In this document: in pieces, positions 7,407 to 14,108 of the stretch
Layout of the letters: the number at the start of each line of letters is the position of its first letter
Numbering within the stretch: the stretch's first letter is position 1
NCBI GenBank assembly: GCA_902492935.1
Contig: CABUNJ010000023.1
Location: 1 to 40,678, forward strand
Direction of reading: 5' to 3'
From: an uncultured Collinsella sp.
GTDB lineage: Bacteria > Actinomycetota > Coriobacteriia > Coriobacteriales > Coriobacteriaceae
DNA: 40,678 nucleotides
Notes under the pieces: generated by a model
Database searches by the model: none
Seen by the model: the letters and a program-made list of their open reading frames with translations, nothing else
Told to the model about the DNA's origin: nothing
Position numbers and translations under genes: made by a program

Positions 7407-8468
7407 CTATTCAATCATGCCGCGCTCGAGCGTACCGAGCGCCGCGCGGGCGTCCCATGCTGCAATGCGCTTCTCGGTCTTCCACGTTTGGAAGAACCAA
7501 CCGGCAGCCGGCGCAAACGAAGCCAGCTGATTGGCGATAAACACGCGCTCGTAGGCATTGCGGCCCTCGGGCGTAACCGACGAGTTGGCAAAAATCGCCG
7601 CGCCCGACCATTCGCCCACCAGCACGGGGAACCCAGTCGAAATCGCTTCTTTAAGCTCGCGCTTGTTACGGGAAATCGCCGTCGTCAGCCCGCGGGGGCT
7701 CGTGATATCGAGCGCATACTCGTCGCGGTAATGGTACAGGTGAAGGTCCATGTAGACGTTCTTGTACTTGGCGCCGCGCATAAAATGCTTCCACTCGCTG
7801 GGATGCCCCGAAGACGAAAAGACGACGATCTTATCCTCGGGCATATACGAACGGACGAGCTCGTAGGCATCGCGATAGAAATTGCGCAGGTAGTGAGCCG
7901 GAATGCCATCCGTCATGGCAAAGAGACTCTTGCGGACACTCATCTGCGGCGTATCCAGCAGCTCAATGCCCAGCAGGCTCTCGGCCTCGCCGTAACGCTC
8001 GGCCAAGCGCTCGAGCACGTCGAGTGCGACATGGCGGCCGTTAGTGGACGAATGCCACTCGGCAACAGCCTCCGGCGTGGCGGGCGAATCGTTGGAATCG
8101 CCCTGGCCACCGGGCACAGTTGCCAGGTCAAGCAGCACGCGAATGTTGTACTTGGCAGCCCACTCAATCGCGCGGTCGATGTAATCGACAACCGAGATGT
8201 AGGAGGCATCGGACTCCTGTGAGCCAAAGGCATACCAAGGCACCGGCAGGCGCACGGCGTTGAGACCGATCTGCGCCATGCGACGGAAATCATCCTCGCT
8301 CACAAACGTCTCGTAATGACGGCGCATGCGCTCGTTATAGGCGGCGGTGCCCATGGCCTCCTGCAGCTCGGCCGCATTGGATGCACCGGTCGCCGCGTAT
8401 AGCGACGGGGTCACCCAAGGCTCGGGAATAAACCAGCCAGAGAGATTAACGCCGAGTATCCTCTCCAT
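7407..8468 (-). CDS. GH5-like protein with missing canonical catalytic residues
   Basis: The 353-residue protein resembles the exo-beta-1,3-glucanase branch of glycoside hydrolase family 5. It opens GVNLSGWFIPEPWVTPSL (residues 6-23; compare the family GVNLGGWL..EPWITPS) and has RLPVPWYAF near 73-81. The expected nucleophile is present as GEWS (E286). The acid/base motif, normally NEP at the end of strand 4, reads DTP at 172-174 (ELLDTPQ), and the usual DLHGAPGSQNG loop reads DLATVPGGQGD (114-124), losing its histidine. No signal peptide is seen, so the protein should be cytosolic. The start at 8468 is chosen for GGGGG 6-10 bases upstream and because homology begins at once; the frame stays open further upstream only through the repeat array. 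It could be a pseudo-enzyme or an enzyme with altered chemistry. Confidence 0.8.
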   Translation of the reverse strand: MERILGVNLSGWFIPEPWVTPSLYAATGASNAAELQEAMGTAAYNERMRRHYETFVSEDDFRRMAQIGLNAVRLPVPWYAFGSQESDASYISVVDYIDRAIEWAAKYNIRVLLDLATVPGGQGDSNDSPATPEAVAEWHSSTNGRHVALDVLERLAERYGEAESLLGIELLDTPQMSVRKSLFAMTDGIPAHYLRNFYRDAYELVRSYMPEDKIVVFSSSGHPSEWKHFMRGAKYKNVYMDLHLYHYRDEYALDITSPRGLTTAISRNKRELKEAISTGFPVLVGEWSGAAIFANSSVTPEGRNAYERVFIANQLASFAPAAGWFFQTWKTEKRIAAWDARAALGTLERGMIE

Positions 8469-8533
8469 CACTGCCCCCTTCGGATCGTGCAGGCCGAGCC
8501 TGCATCGTATTGCATAGGAAAAGTATCGTTTTG

Positions 8534-8573
8534 AGTATACCCGCGCGTGCGGACAGACGACCGAACGGTCTGT
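8534..8573 (-). promoter_or_regulatory. Candidate promoter of the GH5-like gene with small palindrome
   Basis: On the minus strand TATACT (8534-8539) could be the -10 of the gene at 8468. No good -35 is seen at 17 bases; instead a palindrome, ACCGAACGGT (8560-8569) flanked by ACAG and CTGT, sits in that place. This would fit a promoter that needs an activator, or a repressor site. Confidence 0.4.
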
Positions 8574-8656
8574 AAAGTGGCGCAAAAGCGGGAGGAATGT
8601 CTGAGCGGGCCCGAGATGGCGCGCCGAGATGTGCACGCACGTCGGAAGTACGCGCC

Positions 8657-8842
8657 GGAAAGCGCATCCCGTTCTGAGCGCGGGATCTGGGACGCAGTTT
8701 CCGCCAAAGACCGCAAAAGGAAAGCACATCCCATTCTGACGCCGGATTCCGGGTCGCGCTTTCCCAAGCGGCCTCAAAGCGGAAAACGCATCCCACTCTG
8801 AAGCCAAATTCCGGGACGCAGTTTCGCAGAGCCCTCGATAAA
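8657..8842. repeat. Three 62-bp tandem units, each an imperfect hairpin (REP-like array)
   Basis: Units begin at 8657, 8719 and 8781, exactly 62 bases apart. Each unit starts GGAAA..GC(A)TCCC and, 32 bases later, carries the inverted counterpart GGG.CGC..TTTC (arms 8657-8670/8689-8702, 8719-8732/8751-8764 and 8781-8794/8813-8826). The first 46 or so bases of the unit are conserved and the last 16 vary. A more degenerate fourth unit may precede them near 8595. The array fills the 414-bp gap between the GH5-like gene and the tRNA-Phe terminator. Reading frames through it are repetitive and rich in Trp, Cys and Arg, and are not believable proteins. Confidence 0.75.
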
Positions 8843-8870
8843 AGAAAAGGACCCCTTTGCAGAGGTCCTA
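8838..8870 (-). terminator. Terminator after tRNA-Phe
   Basis: AGGACC plus two more pairs (8862-8869 with 8848-8855) form an 8-bp stem with a 6-base loop. On the minus strand it runs into TTTTCTTTT. It begins about 13 bases after the tRNA 3' end. Confidence 0.8.
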
Positions 8871-8882
8871 GTCAATTCAAGG

Positions 8883-8955
<73 letters not shown>

Positions 8956-8987
8956 ATTTGAGGTGTGCCTTGTTTCAAGGCTTGATT

Positions 8988-9015
8988 AGTATAACCAAGG
9001 ACGCGTTCCGGTCAA
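8988..9015 (-). promoter_or_regulatory. Promoter of tRNA-Phe
   Basis: TTGACC (9010-9015) and TATACT (8988-8993) are separated by 16 bases on the minus strand, a strong sigma-70-type promoter. A perfect small hairpin, GCCTTG/CAAGGC with a 3-base loop (8967-8981), sits right at the expected transcript start, before the mature tRNA. Confidence 0.75.
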
Positions 9016-9078
9016 CCGAGAATTTTAAAAAAGTTTTTGAGCACAGCCTCGGTTCTATAAATCGGCACGTCAGAGGCA

Positions 9079-9366
9079 TCAGCCGGCAGCAAGAAGTTTT
9101 TCGCTCAGAGCCGCACGGGCAAACTCACTTGGCGTCATCCCCTCGGCAGCCGCCCGTCGACGAATGGCCTCCTTCATTCCCAGAGGAATCTTGACCGACA
9201 GCGTTGCCGTCCCCTCACCTGAGAGCGGGGGCCGTCCACGCACGATCCCACCAACGGTGTGTTCGCCATCCGGAAACTCTCCGCGCTCGTACGACTCGCA
9301 CCACGCGTCAATCATTTCATCCGTTACAACCTGACCATTAGCGGCCGTATACGTCTTGCCCATCAT
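9079..9366 (-). CDS. Ribbon-helix-helix antitoxin (BrnA/CopG-like)
   Basis: This 95-residue protein has an N-terminal part rich in acidic and polar residues and a C-terminal ribbon-helix-helix-like segment: TATLSVKIPLGMKEAIRRR (about residues 54-72), then EGMTPSEFARAALSEKL. That is the usual DNA-binding fold of many antitoxins. The ATG at 9366 overlaps the TGA of the upstream gene in an ATGA junction, so translation is coupled. GGGG lies 6-9 bases before the start. The order, toxin first and antitoxin second, matches the BrnT-BrnA and HigB-HigA types. It is expected to neutralise the toxin and, with it, repress the shared promoter. The role is inferred from fold and context. Confidence 0.7.
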   Translation of the reverse strand: MMGKTYTAANGQVVTDEMIDAWCESYERGEFPDGEHTVGGIVRGRPPLSGEGTATLSVKIPLGMKEAIRRRAAAEGMTPSEFARAALSEKLLAAG

Positions 9367-9629
9367 CGACCCCTCTGCCGAGCTCGCTCGATCTCTTGCC
9401 AGAATTTCTTCTGAACCGGAGACAGGGCATGAATAATGAGCCATCCACGAATTAGTTCGACCGCAACAAGTTCCACACTTTGACCATCTGGAAGCCATCC
9501 AATGGCAAGCCATCTCGGCGGCTCGTCCTCCGACTCGCGGCGAATGCACTCAGTAACCGCGAACCAGGCACCAAGCACCTGCTTTTCCGTCAAGTGTTTT
9601 TTGGCGTTCGGATGGATCTCAACATCCAT
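9363..9629 (-). CDS. Putative BrnT/RelE-like toxin
   Basis: This is a small 88-residue protein starting MDVEIHPNAKKHLTEKQV, with a basic C-terminus (ERARQRGR). The pattern of an N-terminal His/Lys-rich helix, a central hydrophobic strand pair (RWLAIGWLPDGQSVELVAV) and a closing strand with IIHALSP resembles small toxin partners of RHH antitoxins, perhaps of the BrnT/RelE-type RNase fold. I cannot point to proven catalytic residues. A strong Shine-Dalgarno, GGAGGAGAAGATGC, ends at the ATG. The gene has its own promoter region and forms a two-gene unit with the antitoxin; it may instead be a non-toxic partner of an RHH regulator. Confidence 0.6.
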   Translation of the reverse strand: MDVEIHPNAKKHLTEKQVLGAWFAVTECIRRESEDEPPRWLAIGWLPDGQSVELVAVELIRGWLIIHALSPVQKKFWQEIERARQRGR

Positions 9630-9654
9630 GCATCTTCTCCTCCATCTTACCCAA

Positions 9655-9684
9655 TTTCGTATGACGAAAGTCCGCCGTCGTCAA
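9655..9684 (-). promoter_or_regulatory. Toxin-antitoxin promoter with overlapping palindrome
   Basis: TTGACG (9679-9684) lies 17 bases from a weak -10, TACGAA (9656-9661). A perfect palindrome, TTTCGT-ATG-ACGAAA (9655-9669), covers the -10. Such a site just before the first gene fits autorepression by an RHH antitoxin. The TTGACG lies within 10 bases of the DUF192 stop codon. Confidence 0.5.
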
Positions 9685-9688
9685 TCTC

Positions 9689-10048
9689 TTACGCCGGCAC
9701 TTGTTGGAGGGTGGGAGGTGTAGCGAGGATTGAAGGGCGTTCCAATACCGCCCAGGCACCGGGACAGGAACACATGTGCCAAGGACGGACGTTTTCGTAG
9801 CGCGCGAGGATATTGCCGTCGCGATTGATGAAGGCGATGTCGATGGGATAGGCCATAAAACACGTATGGACCGAAGAGCAGCGTGGAAACGCCATGACGA
9901 GCGGCAAGCCGTTGGCGGCAACCGGACGCCGTCCCAGCATGCCGCGCAGGCGCATGACAAACGACTCCGCTACCACAAACTCGGCCGGCGTCCAACCCAG
10001 CCTATTGAGTGCCCGCGCGTAGGCGATGTAGGACGAGACCGCGGTCAC
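9689..10048 (-). CDS. DUF192 family protein at the end of the Tad operon
   Basis: The 119-residue protein belongs to the DUF192 family, small beta-rich proteins of unknown function. The family core is seen in SFVMRLRGMLGRRP (residues 29-42), MAFPRCSSVHTCFMAYPID (52-70) and the closing FINRDGNILA. The start is taken as the GTG at 10048, which overlaps the TGA of the preceding TadE-like gene in a GTGA junction. With that start there is no signal peptide. A longer start would overlap tadE by over 100 bases. DUF192 proteins are repeatedly found beside Tad pilus genes in actinobacteria, as I recall, so a link to pilus assembly or surface placement is likely but unproven. Confidence 0.8.
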   Translation of the reverse strand: MTAVSSYIAYARALNRLGWTPAEFVVAESFVMRLRGMLGRRPVAANGLPLVMAFPRCSSVHTCFMAYPIDIAFINRDGNILARYENVRPWHMCSCPGAWAVLERPSILATPPTLQQVPA

Positions 10049-10521
10049 ATGACCACCCCCGGGCGCCACGGATCGACCGTCACCGCGCGCTCGTGCGACA
10101 ACGTTGTCGGCGCCCCCAGCGGAACGCCAGCGATGCTGAGAAAAGTCGGCCACGGCTCATAGTGCATGATGCAGGTGTAGGTCCTAAACGTACCGGATAG
10201 GGAGAGCAGGCCACCATCCGATGCCTCCGCGCCTTGCTCGCTCGACACTTCGATCTGCAAGTCATAGCCTTCCATGGCATTCAGAATTTGAGTCTGGACC
10301 GTCGCCGAGGCATCGGCAGAGCTTTCGTCGCCCTCCCCCTCCGACGCCACGGCGTGCGCCAACACGATGTCGGGTACCACGCGGTCGAAGCGCGCGACAG
10401 CGCTGGCAAAGATCATGACGTTGTACACGATGAGTGCCAGCACCAGCAAAACGGGCGTAACCACCGCCATCTCCACCGTCGCTTGGGCGCGCTCCTCGCG
10501 CAGACGCATGCGGATACTCAT
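10045..10521 (-). CDS. tadE: TadE-like pseudopilin
   Basis: This 158-residue protein has a short basic leader (MSIRMRLREERA), then QATVEMAVVTPVLLVLALIV, the typical class of N-terminal hydrophobic helix with glutamate at +5 if cleavage is after the alanine at position 12. The rest is a small extracellular domain with a single cysteine (TYTCIMHYEP). TadE-type pseudopilins are needed for Flp pilus formation. The ATG overlaps the TAA of the large TadG-like gene by one base (TAATG). The end overlaps the DUF192 start by 4 bases. Confidence 0.85.
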   Translation of the reverse strand: MSIRMRLREERAQATVEMAVVTPVLLVLALIVYNVMIFASAVARFDRVVPDIVLAHAVASEGEGDESSADASATVQTQILNAMEGYDLQIEVSSEQGAEASDGGLLSLSGTFRTYTCIMHYEPWPTFLSIAGVPLGAPTTLSHERAVTVDPWRPGVVM

Positions 10522-12674
10522 TACGACCCACCGCCCAGAGCGCCAACCAGCGTGGCGACATCGACGGTGAGTGGGATGGAGCCGCCGCCGGGCAGAGGAA
10601 TCTCCGCAAGCGTGAGCACCGTACCGCTAATGGTGCGTTCGACTTGATATTCCAACGCCTCGCAAAGCGCCTTGGGATCGGTCACGCCCAACGGAATACC
10701 TCGCAGTTTGTCTTGTGCTTGAGAGAGACCCGCAATGTCAGACCCCGGGCTCTTAATGACGTTGGCGGAATCGGTCAGCACCGGCTTTCGCAGGCGCAAG
10801 TCGCACGGTTCCAGACCCAACGCCGCCACGGACGCCGAAACGGTATCGCCGAGCCACGATGCGATGGAGCCCAACGCGCCGCTGCCCCCTCCTAGGTCTT
10901 TAATCATCTCGTCCATAAGTTCGTCGGCCGAACCTTGGATGTCTCCGTATCCCACAAGCAGCCGTCCCCAAACATCCATGACGCCGTCGAGTACGCCGGC
11001 AACGCCGCCCGAGCGTTCCTTCAATGTCGAGAAAAATCGCGAAAGCACGTTGTTTTGCGCCGTCGTCTCATCGGGCGCCAGCACCGCGGCAGAAATAGCA
11101 CCGCGATCGCCAAGCCTGACTGCCGTGTTAAACGAAGAGTTGAGCTCGTCGGGGCTCGAGATGGCACCCGAAACCGCAAAGGCGACCACGCCGTTGCGAC
11201 CGGGCGGAGCGATACGCGGACGCTCGCCCGAAAGCGCTTTAATGGCCTGGTCAAACGCATTGCCCGCACGGTCGGCCTCATCCTCGGTCTGACGCATGAG
11301 CTCAAGCTCTTTGTTCCGACGTTTGACGTATTCCTCCAAGGCCTTTTTGAACTCGTCGAAGTGATATTCGAAGCCGTTTTCGATGAACGACGGCGGCATG
11401 AGGGCGCGACCCAGGGTGACCACGTCGAATTCGCACTTATCGCATACATCGTGTCCGTCGTAATCGACAACGGATGCCAACCCACCCGGCGATCCACTCT
11501 TATAGTTAGGACATTCGGTCCCATAGTGCAGGTACGTCTTGTCGCCGTTGGTACTTGTAGGCCACATGACATCGGTGTAGAGCTGGGTTCCCTTCACCTC
11601 GCCCGGCGTGCGCGGCAGGAATGGGATCTGAGACGAAATTTTTTCACCATCGTCTTCAATGTATGAGTGTTCGAGTTCTTCAATTGCATAGATGTAGAAC
11701 GTTTTCCGCGCGACGGACTCGGCCTCCATCTTCGTGCTCGAGCCTTGAGACTTTTCATTCGCTAGGCGCCGATGGTAATAGGCCTTCGCTCGGTTGAGGG
11801 CAACCTGCGGCTCCCATGTGATACTCGAGGCATAGTGTGGATTCTCAATATCCGAAAGCTTTGCCAGACTCCCCGCGCGCTCCCACATACATGAGTACCT
11901 ACCAACCGCGCTCTCATCCGACCCGCCACAGTCCGCAAGCCAGGCGCGCTCCTTTGCCTTCGCCGTGTCCTCAGAAGCCTTCCGCAGCTCCTCGGCCGCA
12001 CGCTCTAAATCATCTGATGTGTCTTTAATGGCATCAGTCGAGATCTCGGACCCCTCGAGCGCAGCGAAGTCCGACTCGGATGTCCTGGGCACGGCAAGCG
12101 CCGTACCGGTATAGGTCACACTATCGGTATCCTGCGCCGACACCGCCTGCGTGGCACGCGCGGCAATCAGATACGGCAGAGCCGTCTCGATTTTCTGCAA
12201 GCCTTCCGATGCGCTTTTGGCAAACTTGTTGCGCGTTTTAATGATCTCAATCCCGGTGTCGACCATATTGCCGGCAACTGGTTCGGCACCCGGGATGAGG
12301 ATGGCGACCAGGCCCGTCCCGATCGTGGCAAACCCCGCTAGCCCCAGACTCAAGATGCTCGCATCAACCACCGTGGCAGCCGTGTGATAGGACGACACTA
12401 CGTTGGCACCCGCCAGCGCGCCGCTATCGGCCGCCACCTGGGTATCCCCGGCACGCGACATGCTCCATATCGCCGCGGTCGACGAAAACAACAACGTGAG
12501 CACCACTAGGATGACCACGGCAGAAGAAAGCGTGGTGTAGGCACCGTCTTCGATAAACAGGTCGATACCGGCGCGGCCCATAAAGCCGCCTCGCTTGCGA
12601 TGGCAGCTCGGACGGCGCGTCAAAACGCATCTAGACCAGAAACGCTTAATCCCATGCAGCAATCCACGAATCAT
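10521..12674 (-). CDS. Large TadG-like pilus-associated protein
   Basis: The 717-residue protein is much larger than a common TadG. A basic cytosolic N-terminus of about 45 residues is followed by a membrane helix (51-72) and the TadE/G-type sequence QVAADSGALAGANVV (79-93). A second hydrophobic stretch covers 107-129. Charged helical regions likely to form coiled coils lie at 215-245 and 435-480. Cysteines occur in pairs: C249/C262, C388, C411/C414 (CDKC) and C624/C671; the middle set around HYGTECPNY and DGHDVCDKCEFD could bind metal or form disulfides. The start at 12674 is chosen because GGAGGGAG ends 3-4 bases before it, although it lies 29 bases inside the previous gene. It may be a tip or anchor protein of the pilus; that is inference. 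Confidence 0.75.
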   Translation of the reverse strand: MIRGLLHGIKRFWSRCVLTRRPSCHRKRGGFMGRAGIDLFIEDGAYTTLSSAVVILVVLTLLFSSTAAIWSMSRAGDTQVAADSGALAGANVVSSYHTAATVVDASILSLGLAGFATIGTGLVAILIPGAEPVAGNMVDTGIEIIKTRNKFAKSASEGLQKIETALPYLIAARATQAVSAQDTDSVTYTGTALAVPRTSESDFAALEGSEISTDAIKDTSDDLERAAEELRKASEDTAKAKERAWLADCGGSDESAVGRYSCMWERAGSLAKLSDIENPHYASSITWEPQVALNRAKAYYHRRLANEKSQGSSTKMEAESVARKTFYIYAIEELEHSYIEDDGEKISSQIPFLPRTPGEVKGTQLYTDVMWPTSTNGDKTYLHYGTECPNYKSGSPGGLASVVDYDGHDVCDKCEFDVVTLGRALMPPSFIENGFEYHFDEFKKALEEYVKRRNKELELMRQTEDEADRAGNAFDQAIKALSGERPRIAPPGRNGVVAFAVSGAISSPDELNSSFNTAVRLGDRGAISAAVLAPDETTAQNNVLSRFFSTLKERSGGVAGVLDGVMDVWGRLLVGYGDIQGSADELMDEMIKDLGGGSGALGSIASWLGDTVSASVAALGLEPCDLRLRKPVLTDSANVIKSPGSDIAGLSQAQDKLRGIPLGVTDPKALCEALEYQVERTISGTVLTLAEIPLPGGGSIPLTVDVATLVGALGGGS

Positions 12675-13122
12675 AATCTCCCTCCAGCCATTCGGGACGC
12701 GATTGATACGAGACATCGACCTTGAGCTCAACGTAGCCGCCCTCGGCGGTACCACCCATAGCCTGCGCAAACGCACCGATCACAGGCAACGGCTTGACCT
12801 CGCCGGAAACGGACACGGACGAGACGCCACCCGCACCGGCCCGGCCAAGCTCGATATCCCACGACAACGGCCCGCCGGCATGAAAGATCGAAACGTTGGG
12901 CACTGCGGCAAGCCGGCGGCGGGTGAACTCCTTAAGATCGTCGTCCTCCGCCGTCGTCGTGGTCATGAGCCGCGCGGTCTCGGCGGCGGCAGACTCCATG
13001 ACCGCGCGCGTATAGAGCAGGCACACCGGTTGCAGTGCGAGAAGGATGAGCGTCAGAAACGTCGGCAGCAAAAAAGCGGCCTCGACCGTAGACTGCGCCC
13101 GGTCCTCGCGCGCGATATCAAT
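12646..13122 (-). CDS. Second TadE-like pseudopilin, start codon uncertain (possibly ATT)
   Basis: The frame encodes AREDRA then QSTVEAAFLLPTFLTLILLAL, a clear TadE-type processing site and helix, followed by an extracellular domain of about 115 residues ending in DSWIAAWD. No ATG, GTG or TTG lies in frame close to the leader. The first in-frame ATG upstream would give a leader of over 30 residues inside the previous gene with no Shine-Dalgarno. An ATT at 13122 overlaps the TGA of the previous gene (ATTGA) and would give a 9-residue leader, like those of the sister proteins (10-12 residues). The start given here is that ATT, as a hypothesis; the protein itself is well supported. Confidence 0.7.
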   Translation of the reverse strand: MDIAREDRAQSTVEAAFLLPTFLTLILLALQPVCLLYTRAVMESAAAETARLMTTTTAEDDDLKEFTRRRLAAVPNVSIFHAGGPLSWDIELGRAGAGGVSSVSVSGEVKPLPVIGAFAQAMGGTAEGGYVELKVDVSYQSRPEWLEGDYDSWIAAWD

Positions 13123-13336
13123 ACAACGCGATGTCCTTAGCGCCCGCGGCGGCGTCGATAACCGACATCGAGGCAACGCCATGGGATGCCGCCCGCTCAA
13201 CCAGCGCCGCCAAGCGCCCATCGGCACCGGCACGCCAAAGCCCCGCGATCGCCAGCACGATCGATAACAGCGCCACTGTAACGATGGCGTATTCCACAGT
13301 CGCTTGGGCAACCTCTTCACGCAGAACGCCATGCAT
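13118..13336 (-). CDS. Small TadE/Flp-type pseudopilin (72 aa)
   Basis: The leader MHGVLREEVA is followed by QATVEYAIVTVALLSIVLA, giving the same A|Q junction and +5 glutamate as the other prepilins of this locus. Only about 40 residues follow the helix, so it is nearer in size to Flp than to TadE. A good Shine-Dalgarno (AAAGGAGAG) lies 8 bases before the ATG. It stops inside the start region of the next TadE gene. It is likely a minor pilin. Confidence 0.75.
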   Translation of the reverse strand: MHGVLREEVAQATVEYAIVTVALLSIVLAIAGLWRAGADGRLAALVERAASHGVASMSVIDAAAGAKDIALY

Positions 13337-13337
13337 T

Positions 13338-13901
13338 TCACGATCTCTCCTTTGAGCTTATTGTTTGCGGGACCAGGCGCACGGCGCGCAGACGGCACGA
13401 AGCATCGCCAGTATCCGTGGCAACCGTCACCATATCGACCCAGCCGCGCCCATCGCGCACGATGGCGCCCCATACGTTGCCCTTAATATCGAGATAGCCG
13501 CTCAGGGCGAGCTGGGCCGTTGGCACCTCGCGGTAGGCGCGTAACATATCCGCCGCTGCCTCGGTCATCGGTCGGTCCTCGGACCATGCAAGCCGGACCG
13601 CAATCGCGTTGCCCTCAGGCGAATCCGTCGCAGTGCCAGACCGCTTGTCGAGCATCCGCAGAAAGGTTTGCGCCGTGACAGCGACATCCGAATCGTCCGC
13701 ATCTCGCGTCTCATCTTTTTGAGACGCCACCGCCGAATCTGGGCCCGAATCGGAGGCGGTCCCAAGACGCTGCTGCCGCGCGGCGTTAAGCCCCCAAAGC
13801 ACCGCCGCTATCGCCACGGTCAGGCAGGCAAACACCAGCAGCACCCCGATGGGGCGCTCGCCCTCTACAGGCTGTTGATGCCCTCGCTGATCGCATCCCA
13901 T
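13338..13901 (-). CDS. Single-span membrane protein of unknown function in the Tad locus
   Basis: I do not recognise this 187-residue protein. A polar N-terminus of about 18 residues is followed by one membrane helix (GVLLVFACLTVAIAAVLWGL, about 19-38), an acidic Ser/Asp-rich linker (55-75) and a compact C-terminal domain containing YLDIKGNVWGAIVRDGRGW. The C-terminal part would be outside the membrane. The ATG at 13901 lies 37 bases inside the flp gene; a GTG at the membrane helix is an alternative start. The stop is one base before the next gene. Its place between the major pilin and the minor pilins suggests a role in pilus assembly. Confidence 0.65.
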   Translation of the reverse strand: MGCDQRGHQQPVEGERPIGVLLVFACLTVAIAAVLWGLNAARQQRLGTASDSGPDSAVASQKDETRDADDSDVAVTAQTFLRMLDKRSGTATDSPEGNAIAVRLAWSEDRPMTEAAADMLRAYREVPTAQLALSGYLDIKGNVWGAIVRDGRGWVDMVTVATDTGDASCRLRAVRLVPQTISSKERS

Positions 13902-14098
13902 AGCTCTTTAACCTTGCCTTTAAATGCAACGATGGCAATAATCGCGATCACCACAAGTACGCCCACCAAAATGGCGTACTCGGTGGTACCCTGCGCGCTC
14001 TCCTCCTGCAACAGCTCCTTGGCATGCTGGCGAGTGTGGATCGCCCGGCAAAAAGCCCAGCTCCAAGCCTTGTCAGCAACTTCGACCATCGTATTCAT
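13865..14098 (-). CDS. flp: Flp-type major pilin
   Basis: This 77-residue prepilin has a long leader (about 35 residues, ending LLQEESA) and the mature start QGTTEYAILVGVLVVIAII, the classic Flp hydrophobic helix with glutamate at +5 and tyrosine at +6. After processing a pilin of about 42 residues remains, ending WDAISEGINSL. Flp pilins polymerise into thin adhesive fibres. Being small and the only protein of this exact type in the operon, it is the likely major subunit. The start lies 10 bases after the tadC stop. Confidence 0.88.
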   Translation of the reverse strand: MNTMVEVADKAWSWAFCRAIHTRQHAKELLQEESAQGTTEYAILVGVLVVIAIIAIVAFKGKVKELWDAISEGINSL

Positions 14099-14108
14099 GT
14101 ATTCCTCC

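Noticed and set aside
8446..8807. Frames through the 62-bp repeats that would lengthen the GH5-like protein or form small proteins
   Set aside because: They only translate the palindromic repeats; homology and a good Shine-Dalgarno begin at 8468.
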